Assembly (NCBI GenBank): GCA_016584305.1 | Contig: JACEEZ010025357.1 | Coordinates: forward strand, 87,001-151,000 | Direction: 5' to 3' | Length of the DNA: 64,000 nt | DNA from: Chionoecetes opilio | Lineage: Eukaryota > Arthropoda > Malacostraca > Decapoda > Majidae | Shown: positions 44,071 to 55,756 of the stretch, piece by piece | Numbering within the stretch: the stretch's first letter is position 1 | Layout: the number at the start of each line of letters is the position of its first letter | Translations under genes and position numbers: made by a program | Notes under the pieces: generated by a model | Database searches by the model: none | Told to the model about the DNA's origin: nothing | The model's input: only the letters and a program-made list of their open reading frames with translations

Positions 44071-47000
44071 TGAGAGAAAGTTAGAGGCCCGCGAGATAAA
44101 TTTAACCCCGAGATAAAAGGACAACCGGGGATTTGATATGAAAATTTATCGAGGCGACTTTTAAAGATTTTTTGTATTGAGTTTCTCGTCGACGGCAGCC
44201 CATTCCATACGTTTAAAACCCGGGTTTGTAAAGAAGTCTTTGCTTCATTCTTTTTAAAAAAACCGTTCCGGTTTTTTTAAACCGTTGTTTTATTTTGAGT
44301 TTGGACCGGTCTAGCGGAAAAGATTTTCGGGGGACTCGTTGAAAAATCCGTTAAAGTTTTTTAAAATTTCGATGAGGTCACCCTTACCCTTCGTTTTTTT
44401 AGGGGGAAAAGTTAATTTTCTTTGAGCGATTTTGTTTACGATTTTTTTCGAAATCTAGGTATCTTTTTGGTTACTTCGCTTATTTTTTTCTATTTAAATC
44501 TATGCCCTTTTTAAAATAAGGGACCAGAATGCACCGTATTTAGAGGGGGCGAACAAGCGATTTAAAAAAGAGTGAGTAAATTTTTTCAGTTTTGAAACTG
44601 AAATTCGCCAAAAAAAGCCAACCAATTTTTTGCAGTTTTTACTACCCTAAAATTTTGGTTTATTCGGTTTGAGATTTTTGAGATATAACCCTAAATCTTT
44701 TCTTTATCAACACTTGTTTTTGGAAAAATCGTTCATCAGAAATTTTATGGGGGTTTGTTATTCCCGATTGAGTATAGGGCATTTGTCAAGGTTGAAATTC
44801 TTTCCCATTTTTTTGCCCATTCTGTTAGGTGTTTAAGTCGTTTTGTATGAGTTGGCGCTGAGATTCGTAAGGTATGTTTTATTTTTTGTGTCACAGAAAA
44901 TTTTCGTATCCGCAGGATTCCCTCGTCAAGTATTTTGTATTTTAAAGAACAGGAAGGTCAGAAATGTCCTTGGGGAAAAAAAACCCACTATTTCATGGTC
45001 CAGTCAGAAGAATTTCTTTTATTACCCCCCGTTTACTTTTGACAGCCAGTTTTCTATCCAATAAAAGAGGGTTATACCTGAGTTTTACTTTGCTAATGAG
45101 ACCTTATGGGAACTTTGTCGAACGCTTTTTAAAAAATCGAGGTAAATCTCTACGGCCTCGTTTTGTGTACTTTTAATACATATTGTAAAAATAAAAGTAA
45201 GTTTGAGAGGCATGAGCGTTTTTTTCTGAATCCATGTGCGAGCCCTTTATGTCATTTTCTTCTAAGAATTAACGATTTTGTCTCTTATGAGGATTTCCCT
45301 TAATTTTCCAGAACTATGTTAAATGATTGGGCATAGTTTCCGGGCTGGACTTGCTTTCCTTTTTAAATAGGGGGTGTGACATTTTCAGTTTTTCCCTTGC
45401 AGGTACATTTCCGGGGAGAAAGATTATTAAAAGAGGAAAAAGGGGTTTTTCTATTTGTTCTTTGCTTCTTTTAAAAGCGTGGGAAATTTTTTCAGGGCCC
45501 CGGGGCTTTTTTTTATTTCATGTTATTTATCGCGAGCAAAAAAGTCACATTCCGAAAGGTTTAAAGAGCTGAGGCAAGTACCTTTTTCTGGGTTTTCGGG
45601 ATGGGTTATTTCGTGTTTTCCATTTGAAGACGATGCAAAAAAGTTATTTTGAGTATCCGCCCAAAAACTTCTTTTCTGTGTTTTTCGCCATTTCCATTTC
45701 CAACGGCCTATGGTTGACGTCATTACTTTTCCTATTTAACATAGCTGTAGAATTTTTTAGGGTTGATTTGCTCATTTCGGAATCGTACTTTAAATTTTTC
45801 TTTCTCTCTTTAAAGATTTTTTTGTATTTGTCTAATTTTTCGTGATCGCGTTTGTGTCTTTATTTTTTTGTTTTTATGTGTTTTCATTGCAGCTTTTTAG
45901 CTGAAGGGGGTCTGATTTCGGGGTCCCCCAAATTTTGGTTAATGTTTTTTTAAAAGACGTCTATTGCACGGTATTGAGGATGTATTGCTAAGTTAAGCTT
46001 ACCGGTGAATTTTATGCCCTGCTACATTTATGTCGTTTTCTTTTGAGATAAATTCCAATCGGTGTTGTTAAGATCTTTTTAGTTTTTTGAAGTCGCCTTT
46101 TGATAATAAGAAAAATTTTTTTTTACTTTCGATTCGCTGTCTTTTGATGTTAATACTGAAAAATAACGCCCCGGGGGTCACGTACTAAAAATTTGGACCG
46201 ACGTTAACGTTTTCGACAAGATTTTTGCTAGTTTTGAAAATAAGATTGAATTTTTGCCCCTGTTGGATGATCCCCGTGTTGGGATAAAGCACTTTTTTGG
46301 GATTTGAATAGAGAGTGTGCCCCGAATGTATTTTAAGCGAGCCGCCCCCAATAGTAAAGGGAAAATTAAAATCACCCAATATTACGCTTTCGTTCGAGAA
46401 AAAAAATTTTCCCAAAATTTGTTCATGAGTTTTTGTTATTTTATTGTTTGGCGGAGGTCGATAAACAAGGCCCAAATTTCTATTTTTTTAGAATGACGAT
46501 TTTGTTGAACGAAAAATACATTTCGTTTTTTGTTTCTGTTTTGATATACAAGGGGATGAAGGCAGGGGCTTTATATAAATAATACACCCCCTCCTGCTCT
46601 TTGTAGTCTTTCTAATTTAAAAAGTTTACCCCTGTATAAAATTCAGCCAAAAAATCTTATTTTTCGTAAATTTTCCCTGACTCTGAATTCCCATATGCGT
46701 ATGTTCGAATAAATAGTTCCCCTAAAACAGAAAATTTGTTGTTATACGGGCATTAAAATAACAAACTTTTAAAATCGGGGTGGGTAGTTTGGGGGTTTGC
46801 GGGAACTAAATTTGGTGCTTTGGTGAACGGAACTTTTATTGCGGGAAAATAGATTAGGTGTTTTCGGAACCTCTACTTTTCTGGGGGTTTTTTTATTTTT
46901 AGTTAGTTACCCCGGGCATTTAGTACTACCGAGTCGTGCAGAACCAACTGAATTTAAAGGGGGACCATCGTTTCGGAAGGAACGGTTGGTTATAAAAATT

Positions 47001-47165
47001 GTCCCCAAAGTTTAATTTCAACTCCTTTTTCTTTACAGAGATTTGCGAGACGATGTTTTTGCTGAAGGCCTTTTGTAGAAACTTTTGCCATTGATCCTGG
47101 AAGAATACCAGATCGATGATTTTATAGATTTTACTTTTTATTTGCATCATCTTTTTTCGTATTAA
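44071..47165 (-). pseudogene. LINE2, reverse copy, low-quality sequence
   Basis: From right to left on the minus strand: the ORF1 SGNH end (46926-47150, matching 16470-16705 almost base for base), the endonuclease (46185-46475: LVYRPP, then NESVILGDFNFP with the conserved GDFN), then worn reverse-transcriptase sequence down to about 44100. Homopolymer errors are as frequent as in 17261-26550. The copy is close to complete in length (about 3.1 kb). Confidence 0.8.
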
Positions 47166-47225
47166 AGGAGGCCTTGATTGGGTTTTTTTTACGCATTTGT
47201 TCCGCGGAATGTGATCAGGGTCAAA

Positions 47226-47512
47226 GGGAGGAAAGGGGGGAAGGAGAGAAGGAGGGAAAGGGGGGGGAGGGAGAAAGTAGGGAAAGGGGAAAGGGGAGGA
47301 AGGAGGGAAGGGAGGGAGGGAGAGAAGGAGGGATGGGAGGGAGAGAAGGAGAGGAGGAGGGAAGGAGGGAAGGGAGGGAGGGAGAGAAGGAGAGAAGGAG
47401 GGATGGGAGGGAGAGAAGGAGTGAAGGAGAGAAGGAAGGAAGGGAAGGAGGGAGGGAGGGAGGGAGGGAGAGAAGGAGGGAAGGAGAGAAGGAGGGAAGG
47501 AGGGAAGGAATG
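47226..47512 (+). repeat. Polypurine tract (GGGA/GAAGGA)n
   Basis: About 290 bp of GGGA- and GAAGGA-type units, like 42683-43190. Frames here on either strand are artefacts. Confidence 0.95.
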
Positions 47513-48238
47513 AGGGGTGGGGTTGTGTCAGGTTACTCAGCCTTGCCCGCGCAACGTCGCATGGGCTGCCATGCCAAGTGTAATGGAAGGTAGACAGACT
47601 CGTTGTTTTACCATCAAATCGCAAGCCATTCACAAAACCATTCAGCCGTATTATAAAACTATATGATTGAAAAATAGTTAATGTAATAAATAGCTAACAG
47701 TATGACAGAGGGTTCTCGTCAGCCTGTCAACGATAAACGTGACAACACTGCAGTAATCTACCCACCCCACCCGCGAGACCAAGTTGAGGTGGTGTGACTA
47801 TAGTGTATATCATTACAGTCGTCGGTTAAATTGTTTCCAGATACTATAATATATTTTAGCTAACATTCAAATTTGCCTGCGGACCCCTCAAAATGTTCTG
47901 CAGACCCCAAGGGGTCCGTGGACCACACTTTAAGAAACACTGTTCTAGTGGTTTTATTGTGAATATGTCTGAAGTGTGATAAATCTTGCTTGTATTTTGC
48001 TATAGATCAGTCTATAGTATGGCAACTTTGTCTGTATTTTTGCAATATATATAAGAAGGTTAAACAAGCATAATAGTGAAGAAGGTACTTGAGGTTCTTT
48101 ACCTTTTGTTATTGTACATACGTAATCTTGTTCCTTTGTAACATATATGTGAGTTCAGACCTAATTACTATAATATATATTCTGAGAAAGGAAGTTATAT
48201 TGATGGATCTAGAGTGTTAAAGTAGGAAAATATATATA
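47513..48238. mobile_element. Intron sequence with a solo hAT-type end
   Basis: At 47880-47942, CAGACCCCAAGGGGTCCGTG then GACCACACTTTAAGAAACAC-TG matches the widespread hAT terminus (CAGTGNTTCTCAAA...GGTCCGCGGACCCC in reverse). No partner end was seen. The rest is AT-rich with no gene. Confidence 0.6.
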
Positions 48239-48357
48239 CAGGGAGGTCCCGAAGATACGAGCAGTTAGGTTCCACCTGGCATACTCGCAAAGCGAAATCT
48301 TGTATAACGAAACACAAAACTAATGGTAAAATATAGGTTTGGTTCCAGGACCCCATC

Positions 48358-48411
<54 letters not shown>

Positions 48412-49066
48412 CATGTTTTTCAAGCTAAAATAAACTATAGCAAACACAACAAACACACAGCGTCTATATTACCCACACTGTACTACCTATTCTGTAGAAA
48501 AAGCATTCTGAAAGAGAAAATAGCACACAAAATAACATAACTGCACATTAATTAAACATAAAACATGCATAACAAGCAAAAAAGACGTTGTAATGTAGGG
48601 GACGCCGCGTGATACAAGAGAAGGTAGTGTAGCGGTCCCAAGGTTGGGGCCGCACACCTGCTAATTACCCCTAAAGGTCAGGCCGCGCCATATCCTTAAT
48701 TACCCTTCAGGTCACGCCTTGCTAGGGGTGGCCTGACTGCGGTCCCAAGGTTGGGGCCGCAGACCTGCTAATTACCCCTAAATGTCAGGCCGCGCCATAT
48801 GCTTCAGGTCACGGCTTGCTAGGGGTGACCTCACTGGGGTCAACCAAATCCCCCTTTGTCCAGCCAGGGAGTGGTAGGGCGTGCATTTTGAACTTGATAA
48901 TTTTACTCACCCCAGTTTGAATGGGGAAGGAGTTCATTGGATTCATTGGATGGGGAAGGAGTATCATTGGATTTTCAATCTCGTATATTGAAAATAGACC
49001 CTAATTTACGCTTCTCGTATCATCGGATTCTCTTATACCGAATGCTCGTATAACGGGACCTCCCTG
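48239..49066. mobile_element. Family B element B3
   Basis: CAGGGAGGTCCCGAAGATAC to ACGGGACCTCCCTG, TA-flanked. It has an A-run at 48361-48409, two CTTGCTAGGGGT units and the empty target site (GGGAGTGGTAGGG, about 48868) used to date element I. Inverse orientation to B2, B4 and B5. Confidence 0.93.
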
Positions 49067-49156
49067 TACTTGTATTAAATTTTTGATGATAGAAATTTTA
49101 CTTTTTTTTTTAGTTTTAGAGGCATTACTAATTATGTAAAATTGTTTGTCTTTCAG

Positions 49157-49267
49157 TTTTACCGAGCAGTGCTGATCATCCCTGACATATACAGTAGAGA
49201 TCATGTGAAGAAGCTAACCAATTTACTTTTGAATGGACTTGGTTTCGGAGGCTGCTTTGTGCTACAG
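49157..49267 (+). CDS. ACTR8: Actin-related protein 8, next internal exon
   Basis: A 111-base exon (37 codons, phase 0) between GTCTTTCAG and CAG/GTAAGT. It reads FYRAVLIIPDIYSRDHVKKL, then TNLLLNGLGFGGCFVLQ, matching ACTR8 after LKDLK (YYRCILLIPDIYNKxHVKEL...MGFSGxxVxQ). It lies in the actin-like fold near the start of the ATP-binding second lobe in actin numbering; that placement is from memory. The match in order, strand and phase with 41667-41840 makes the gene call firm. The next exon (expected to begin E-S-V-C-A-like) is not in view before B4. Confidence 0.87.
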
Positions 49268-49884
49268 GTAAGTAAGTGACTTACACTTCCTCATGTAATG
49301 AGAGATAGGGGACATTCAGTGAATTCTCAAACTTTGGTTGGAACCTTTCGTCATTTTTAAAATTTGTAATCAGCTATTTTAGGTTTGCAGGCTAGGTTTT
49401 TGTAATCTATCATTACATTACACCTGGACAAAATTGGTGACAGATCTGTTTGTATATTAAATGGGAGCTGTTCGAAACAGATACTTATCTTCAGCAAAAG
49501 ATGATAAATTTCACTGATGACAAAGTTGTAGAGCGCAAAAAACTCTTATCGGAAGTGTGGCCTCAAAATTGAATTTAGACCAATATTTAAACCGCCAGAC
49601 GCCAAGCAATACCCAGCGAAAAAGGTTCCCAGGAATATATTAAGTTGTGGCCACTCTAACTCCCAAACCATTAGTCGTAGAGCGTTTGTACTTCACAGCC
49701 AAAATATAGTAAAAAAATACGTAGCGCATAATATGTTAAAGGGTCAGTTGGCCGTACAAAGTCGCATAAACTCGTCAGAACGAAAATACAGTTTAATCCA
49801 TACGTGGTAAGTCAAGAAGTGTCAGTCAAGAGCGTAATGGTCGGTTTTAATAATTTTGGCATTTGGCATACAGCAAAACATGTA
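49268..49884. other. ACTR8 intron, no gene
   Basis: No element ends or frames recognised. A segment near 49755 (CATAAACTCGTCAGAACG) resembles 52410 on the other side of B4, suggesting a duplicated flank. Confidence 0.5.
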
Positions 49885-50090
49885 CAGGGAGGTCCCGTTA
49901 TACGAGCATTCGGTATACGAGAATCCGATGATACGAGATGTGTAAATTAGGGTCTATTTTCAATATACGAGATCAAAAATCCAATGATACGACATTTAAA
50001 CTGGGGTGAGTAAAATTATCAAGTTAAAAATTCGCGCCCTACCACTCCCGGGCTGGACAAAAGGGGATTTGGTTGACCCCAGTGAGGTCA

Positions 50091-50330
50091 CCCCTAGCAA
50101 GCCGTGACCTGAAGGGTAATTAAGCATATGGTGCGGCCTGACATTTAGGGGTAATTAGCAGGTGTGCGGCCCTAACCTTGGGACCGCAGTCAGGTCACCC
50201 CTAGCAAGCCGTGACCTGAAGGGTAATTAAGCATATGGCGCGGCCTGACATTTAGGGGTAATTAGACAGGTGTGCGGCTCCAACCTTGGGACCGCAGTCA
50301 GGCCACCCCTAGCAAGGCGTGACCTGAAGG
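50091..50330 (+). repeat. 107-108 bp tandem units in B4
   Basis: CCCCTAGCAAGCCGTGACCT recurs at 50091, 50198 and 50306 (AGGCGTGACCT in the last). The same unit is present about once in B2 and twice in B3. Confidence 0.92.
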
Positions 50331-50333
50331 GTA

Positions 50334-51868
50334 CATAAGAAACATAAGAAAATAAGGAAGCTACAAGAGGCCGCGAGGCCTACACGTGGTAGTTCCTGTC
50401 ACCTAACACTACCTACATCCACCTTACATCCCCATCCATGAACCTATCCAGCTCCCCTTTAAAGCTCCCTAATGACTCCGCACTAACTACCTGTCTACTG
50501 AGACCATTCCACTCATTCACCACCCTATTTGTGAACCAGTTTTTCCCTATTTCCTTTCTAAATCTACGCTTTTCCAGCTTGAATCCGTTACTTCTTGTTC
50601 TACCCTGGTTAAAAGCCGTAAGAACTTTTCCTACCTCTCCTTTATTAAATCCCTTTATCCACTTAAAAACTTCTATCAGATCGCCCCTTACTCTGCGTCT
50701 CTCGAGTGAGTGTAATTTTAATAACTTCAATCTCCTCTCATAACTAAAGTTACGCATCCCTTGTATCATTTTGGTCATCCTTCTCTGCACTTTTTCTAAC
50801 AACACTATATCCATCCTGTAATATGGAGACCAAAACTGAACTGCATAGTCTAGGTGAGGCCTGACTAGAGCCAGATAAAGCTTTAGAATAACTTCCGCAC
50901 TTCTACTTTTAACACTTCTGGTAATGAATCCTAATACTCTATTAGCTCTATTTCTGGCCTCAATACATTGTTTCCTAGGTCGGAGGTCTGGGCTCACCCT
51001 CACTCCAAGATTTTTTTCACCTTCTGATCTTTTCAGCGATACATTGCTTATGGTGTATCTATTACCAGGGTTTTTTCTACCAACATTCAATACGCTACAT
51101 TTATCAATATTAAATTCCATCTGCCATCTGACTGCCCACTCGTTAAGTTTATCTAAGTCTCCCTGCAATATGTTTACGTCAGACTGTGATCCAATAATCC
51201 TACCTAACTTAGTATCATCAGCAAACTTGCTGATATCACTGCTAATCCCACTATCCAAGTCGTTGATGTAAATCAAAAATAGTAATGGGCCCAAAACAGA
51301 CCCTTGTGGAACTCCACTTGTCACCAGTCCCCATTCAGATTTGGAACCATTAATTGTAACCCTTTGTTGCCTATTACTTAGCCAAGCTCTGATCCAATGA
51401 AGAACCTTCCCATCTATACCATGAGCCCTAACCTTATTTAAGAGTCGCTCGTGTGGTACTTTGTCAAATGCCTTACTAAAGTCCAAATATATTATATCAT
51501 AATCCTTATCATTATCTGCCGTCTCATAAACTTTCCTATAAAAACTCAATAAATTGGTGAGACATGACCTACCCTTGGTGAATCCATGTTGTGAATCATT
51601 GATCAAACTATGTTTATCTAAGTGCTCTCTAATGTTTTTTGCAATAATAGATTCCAATAATTTACCCACCACTGATGTTAGACTTACGGGTCGATAATTT
51701 GACTTTAGTCCTCTGTCTCCCTTCTTAAATATGGGAACAACATTTCCTTTCCTCCACAATAATGGCACATCGCCTATCTCAACCGATTTCCTAAAAATGT
51801 GCACTAACGACTCACTAACAACCTCCTTGCATTCCTTTAATACCCTGGGATACACTTCATCTGGTCCT
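50334..51868 (-). mobile_element. LINE1 (CR1-like), 5'-truncated insertion in B4
   Basis: The 3' end at 50334 is the TTCTTATGTTTCTTATG tail; the 5' break is after CCTGGACCAG (reverse) at 51868. GGGTA lies at both junctions. The B sequence GGGTAATTAAGC rejoins cleanly across it. About 1.5 kb is present out of a longer element. Confidence 0.93.
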
Positions 51869-51882
51869 GGGTAATTAAGCAT
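50413..51882 (-). CDS. LINE1 reverse transcriptase, uninterrupted C-terminal part
   Basis: 489 open codons, though the first four (MLNY) come from flanking B sequence, so the start is not native. Blocks in order: PGPDEVYPRVLKE, NYRPVSLTSVVGKLLE, QHGFTKGRSCLTNLL, DFSKAFDKVPH (first catalytic Asp), TSGVPQGSVLGPLLFLIYI, SKFADDTKLGR (catalytic Asp pair), then the thumb and a C-terminal part ending DRFMDGDVRWM. It makes cDNA by target-primed reverse transcription in intact elements; the endonuclease is missing here. It is the best preserved long frame of the window and implies recent insertion. Confidence 0.93.
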   Translation of the reverse strand: MLNYPGPDEVYPRVLKECKEVVSESLVHIFRKSVEIGDVPLLWRKGNVVPIFKKGDRGLKSNYRPVSLTSVVGKLLESIIAKNIREHLDKHSLINDSQHGFTKGRSCLTNLLSFYRKVYETADNDKDYDIIYLDFSKAFDKVPHERLLNKVRAHGIDGKVLHWIRAWLSNRQQRVTINGSKSEWGLVTSGVPQGSVLGPLLFLIYINDLDSGISSDISKFADDTKLGRIIGSQSDVNILQGDLDKLNEWAVRWQMEFNIDKCSVLNVGRKNPGNRYTISNVSLKRSEGEKNLGVRVSPDLRPRKQCIEARNRANRVLGFITRSVKSRSAEVILKLYLALVRPHLDYAVQFWSPYYRMDIVLLEKVQRRMTKMIQGMRNFSYERRLKLLKLHSLERRRVRGDLIEVFKWIKGFNKGEVGKVLTAFNQGRTRSNGFKLEKRRFRKEIGKNWFTNRVVNEWNGLSRQVVSAESLGSFKGELDRFMDGDVRWM

Positions 51883-52149
51883 ATGGCGCGGCCTAACCTT
51901 TAGGGGTAATTAGCAAGTGTGCGGCCCCAACCTTGGGACCTCTACACTACCTTCTCTTGTATCACGCGGCGTCCCATACATTACAGCGTCTTTTTTGCTT
52001 GTTATGCATGTTTTATGTTTAATTAATGTGCAGTTATGTTATTTTGTGTGCTATTTTCTCTTTCAGAATGCTTTTTCTACAGAATAGGTAGTACAGTGTG
52101 GGTAATATAGATGCTGTGTGTTTGTTGTGTTTGCTAGTTTATTTTAGGT

Positions 52150-52258
<109 letters not shown>

Positions 52259-52559
52259 GATGGGGTCCTGGAACCAAACCTATATTTTACCATTAGTTAT
52301 GTGTTTCGTTATACGAGATTTCGCTTTACGAGTATGCCAGGTAGAACCTAACTGCTCGTATCTTCGGGACCTCCCTGTATTGGGATTTGGGACCATTTGC
52401 CGTGCAAGTTCAAATAAACTCGTCAGAACGGAAGCATAAGTCGTACGCCGGCTCCCGTGTACTTTATACATTTTTTGAAAGACATTTTGAATTGAATTAC
52501 CACCTCTACATGAGATATTTGGGGTCTGAGCTCAAGAAATACAGGTCCTACCCTTCAAA

Positions 52560-52884
52560 ATTCACAACATGAGTTCACCAGGGGTAGATCATGTCTCACC
52601 AATTTATTGAGTTTTTATAGGAAAGTTTATGAGACAGCAGACAATGATGAGTATGATATAGTATACCTGGACTTTAGTAAGGTATTCGACAAGGTACCAC
52701 ACGAGAGACTCTTAAATAAGGTTAAGGCACATGGATTAGATGGGAAGGTTCTTCGTTGGATTAGATCTTGGCTAAGTGATAGGCAACAAAGAGTTACAAT
52801 TAATGGTTCTAAATCTGAATGGGGGCAGGTAACAAGTGGGGGTTCCATAAGGGTCTGTTTTGGGTCCATTACTATTTTTTATTT
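52560..52884 (+). pseudogene. LINE1 reverse transcriptase, left of F3
   Basis: CTCACCAATTTATTGAGTTT codes for TNLLSFYRKVYETAD, then DFSKVFDKVPHERL and RQQRVTINGSKSEW. The frame shifts at GVPQGS and is cut at 52884 by F3. The rest follows at 54295. Confidence 0.85.
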
Positions 52885-53194
52885 AGCGTATTTTACGGTT
52901 TATAAGACGCTGCATCTTGGAAGACGCACCCTGATTTTGGAAGAAAAGTTTATAAGAAAAATAATATATATTTCTACCGATAGGAAGTAGTAAACTCTAT
53001 TGATTTTCTCGGTAGGCGGTAGTCCAAAGTGTCTTTCTGCTGCTTTCTGTTCCCATGTTCTTTGGCTCTTACAATCTACAACATCTCCTACAACTTCTAG
53101 CTTGTATGTGATAATTTCCAGGACTGAAAAGAGCTTGTGATATGTGTGACAGCCTGGTGGTAAATGATACATCAACACTATCAGACAATAGTTG

Positions 53195-53375
53195 GTGCTG
53201 TTGGAATTGACTCAGTCATCAGGTGGTCAGTGTGGAGTCGATAAGGATCTTTAAAAGGAGGCTGGATAAATTCATGGATGGGGAAGAGAGGTGGATGTAG
53301 GTAGTGTTAAGTAACAGGAACTACCACGTGTAGGTCTCACGGCCTCTTGTAGCTTCCTCATTTTCTTATGTTCTT
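53195..53375 (+). mobile_element. LINE1 3' end inside F3
   Basis: GGAATTGACTCAGTCATCAG through TTCATGGATGGGGAAGAG to CTTATGTTCTTATG. It is a 5'-truncated copy of about 180 bp. Confidence 0.87.
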
Positions 53376-53500
53376 ATGTTGGCGCCAATCTGCCGAGGCA
53401 GAAAGGCTCCCGCCAGTACCATAGTAAACATCACAGGGTGAGGACAGATCAGTTGATTTGAATGTCTTATGGTATTTGAAATACTCTTAACAGGTAACTA

Positions 53501-53595
53501 CAGTAAAAGCCTTATAACTCGGCACGATAGGAGCTCTGGCCCTTGCCGAGTTATTCAATGTGCCGAGTTATGCAATGTCCTCCTCTGATATGGGG

Positions 53596-53630
<35 letters not shown>

Positions 53631-54154
53631 TGTAAAAGCATAAAAACTACACTTACCAATGAACGGGTAGCAGCAGGCATGTAATCCAAGGAGAGGGGAG
53701 CCTTGTTGTAACATGTAGAAGATGTTAGGGGGACTCAGTCGCATTTTAACACTGGTATTACTTTAATCACTATAATCACAACTCTGTACTGTATTGTATA
53801 CAGTACTGTACCTGTACAACTTAATTTTACATCACTTAAGCACTTAATTACTGCAACACTATGCCCTGTCCATTAACTCTACCTTCGACTGCGAGTGCAT
53901 GGGAGGACACAGGGGGCGGCATGAGCCTCTAATCACAGGTGTCACTATAAGAATCCTGCCTCCGCCAACACGGGCGAGGGCCAACCATCACGGCCCTTGA
54001 GTGAGCCTCCAGGGCCTACCATCCCACCCCTGGAGCTCACTGCCTACACGCGCACTATAGGCATAGGTGTAAAAAAAAAAAAAAACTTGTCTTTGCCATG
54101 CCGAGTTATATCAAATTCCGAGTTATACAGTGCCGAGTTATAAGGCTTTTACTG
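53501..54154. mobile_element. Family A element A5 with SINE
   Basis: CAGTAAAAGCCTTATAACTC to its complement, TA-flanked, very close to A1 and A2. The SINE body occupies about 53863-54070. It sits inside F3. Confidence 0.9.
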
Positions 54155-54294
54155 TACTGAGATTACATCATATAAGAGGCTGAATTGAATAGCACCTAAG
54201 CGAACCTACAACATTCGTCTTAGAAGACGCATGGGTATTTTTCAAGGTGTTTTTTAGGGGAAAAAGTGCGTCTTATAAGCCGTAAAATACGGTA

Positions 54295-55163
54295 CATCAA
54301 CGACTGAGATAGTAGGATTAGCAGTGATATCAGCAAGTTTGCTGATGATACTAATGTTGTTAGGGTTATTTGATCACAGTCTGATGTAAACATATTGCAG
54401 GGAGACTTAGATAAATTTAATGAGTGGGTAGTTAGGTGGCAGATGGAATTTAATATTGATTAGTCAGTAGCGTAATTAATGTTGGTAGAAAAAATCCTGG
54501 TAATAGGTACACGATACGCAATGTATCACTGAAAAGATCAGAAGGTGAGAAAGATCTGTGAGTGGGGGTAAGCTTAGACCTCCGTCCTAGGAAACAATGT
54601 ATTGAGGCTAGAAATTGAGCTAACAGGGTGTTACGATTAATTACCAGGAGTGTTAAAAGTAGAAGTGCTGAGGTTATTTTAAAGCTTTTTCTGGCTCTAG
54701 CCAGACCTCACCTAGACTGCGGTTCTGTTTTGATCTCCGTATTACAGGATGGATATAGCCTTGTTAGAATCATTGCAGAGAAGAATGACCAAAATGATAC
54801 AGGGGATGCGTAACTTTAGTTGTTAGACGAGATTGAAGCTATTAAATTTACACTCACTCGAGAGGTGTTGAGTAAGGGGCGATCTGATAGAAGTTTTTAA
54901 GTGGTTAATGGGATACAATACAGGAGATGTAGGAAAAGTTCTTACATCTAGTAATCAGGGTAGAACAAGAAGTAACAGATTCAAACTGGAAACGTGTAGA
55001 TTTAAGAAGGAAATAAGGAAAAACTGGTTCACAAATGGGGCGGTAAACGATTGGAATGGACTCAGTCGTCAGGTAGTTAGTGAGGAGTCAATAGGGAGCT
55101 TTAAAAGGAGGCTAGATCATTTCATGGATGGGGATGAAAGGTGGAGGTAGGTAGTGTTAAGGG
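54295..55163 (+). pseudogene. LINE1 reverse transcriptase, right of F3
   Basis: Continues with SDISKFADDT-like sequence (AGCAAGTTTGCTGATGATAC), then ITRSVKSRSAEVILKLFLAL and a C-terminal part to FMDGDERWR at 55150. Several stops break it. It ends at GTAGTGTTAAG without the usual tail, so its 3' end was cut. Confidence 0.87.
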
Positions 55164-55429
55164 GGCCAGCTGATCAAATTTTTATTTGTTCATTTATTGG
55201 GTTATTACTATGAAATTAACACCAGGAGTTTGGGACCTAATATACATCAATTCTAGCCCACAAAAAACAATCTGCAACCCTTTCATTTGCACCCCTTTCA
55301 CTTCTTTCAAAAAATTAAAAAGAAATGCAAATTGTTTCTCCTCCTATACTAATTGCTCTACATGCATGAAACATGGTTTGGTACAAGGACCTTGTTCAGA
55401 CCTTCAAACTTATAGAGAGAAATTGTACA
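55164..55429. other. No gene seen
   Basis: GGGGCCAGCTGATCAAATTT begins an unrecognised stretch that follows the broken LINE1. It could be one end of the element carrying the pseudogene at 56057-60811, but no inverted partner was found to the right. Confidence 0.4.
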
Positions 55430-55756
55430 GAATTTTTTTTTATTCATTCAGACTTTCTACTCATTCTCATCCCTATTCTGTCCATCTTCCTAATGCAAGA
55501 GTTAATCAGTATCTTTACTCTTTCATCCCTTTCACTGGTAAACTCTGGAACTCTCTTCCTGTTTATATTTTTCTACTTTCCTATGACTTAAATCTTTTCA
55601 AAAGAAGAGTAACAAGACACCTCCCAAACTAAATTGGCTCACCCCTCTTTTTTATTTTATTCTCTTACTGTCTTCTTTATAGGGACTGGCAACTCAGCGG
55701 GCTTTGTGTTACTCATTTTTGTTGTGCCCTCGGCCAGTCCTTTGTGATGTAATAAA
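55430..55756 (+). mobile_element. LINE3 3' end
   Basis: Codes for RLSTHSHPYSVHLPNARVNQ, then LWNSLPV and NLFKRRVTRHLPN, with a 3' UTR to CCTTTGTGATG and an A-rich tail. The coding part is uninterrupted for about 70 codons. It is preceded by a short T-run. Confidence 0.87.

Larger units (their letters stand above)
52886..54292. mobile_element. Family F element F3, inserted in LINE1
   Basis: GCGTATTTTACGGTTTATAA to TTATAAGCCGTAAAATACGG. The LINE sequence TTTATTTACATCAACGAC is restored by joining both sides over one TA, which proves a TA duplication. It holds a CR1 tail (53195-53375) and A5. Confidence 0.9.

Noticed and set aside
47174..47633. Open frames up to 235 codons
   Set aside because: Partly polypurine repeat; the C-terminal part of the minus frame is noisy LINE2 ORF1 sequence read out of frame.
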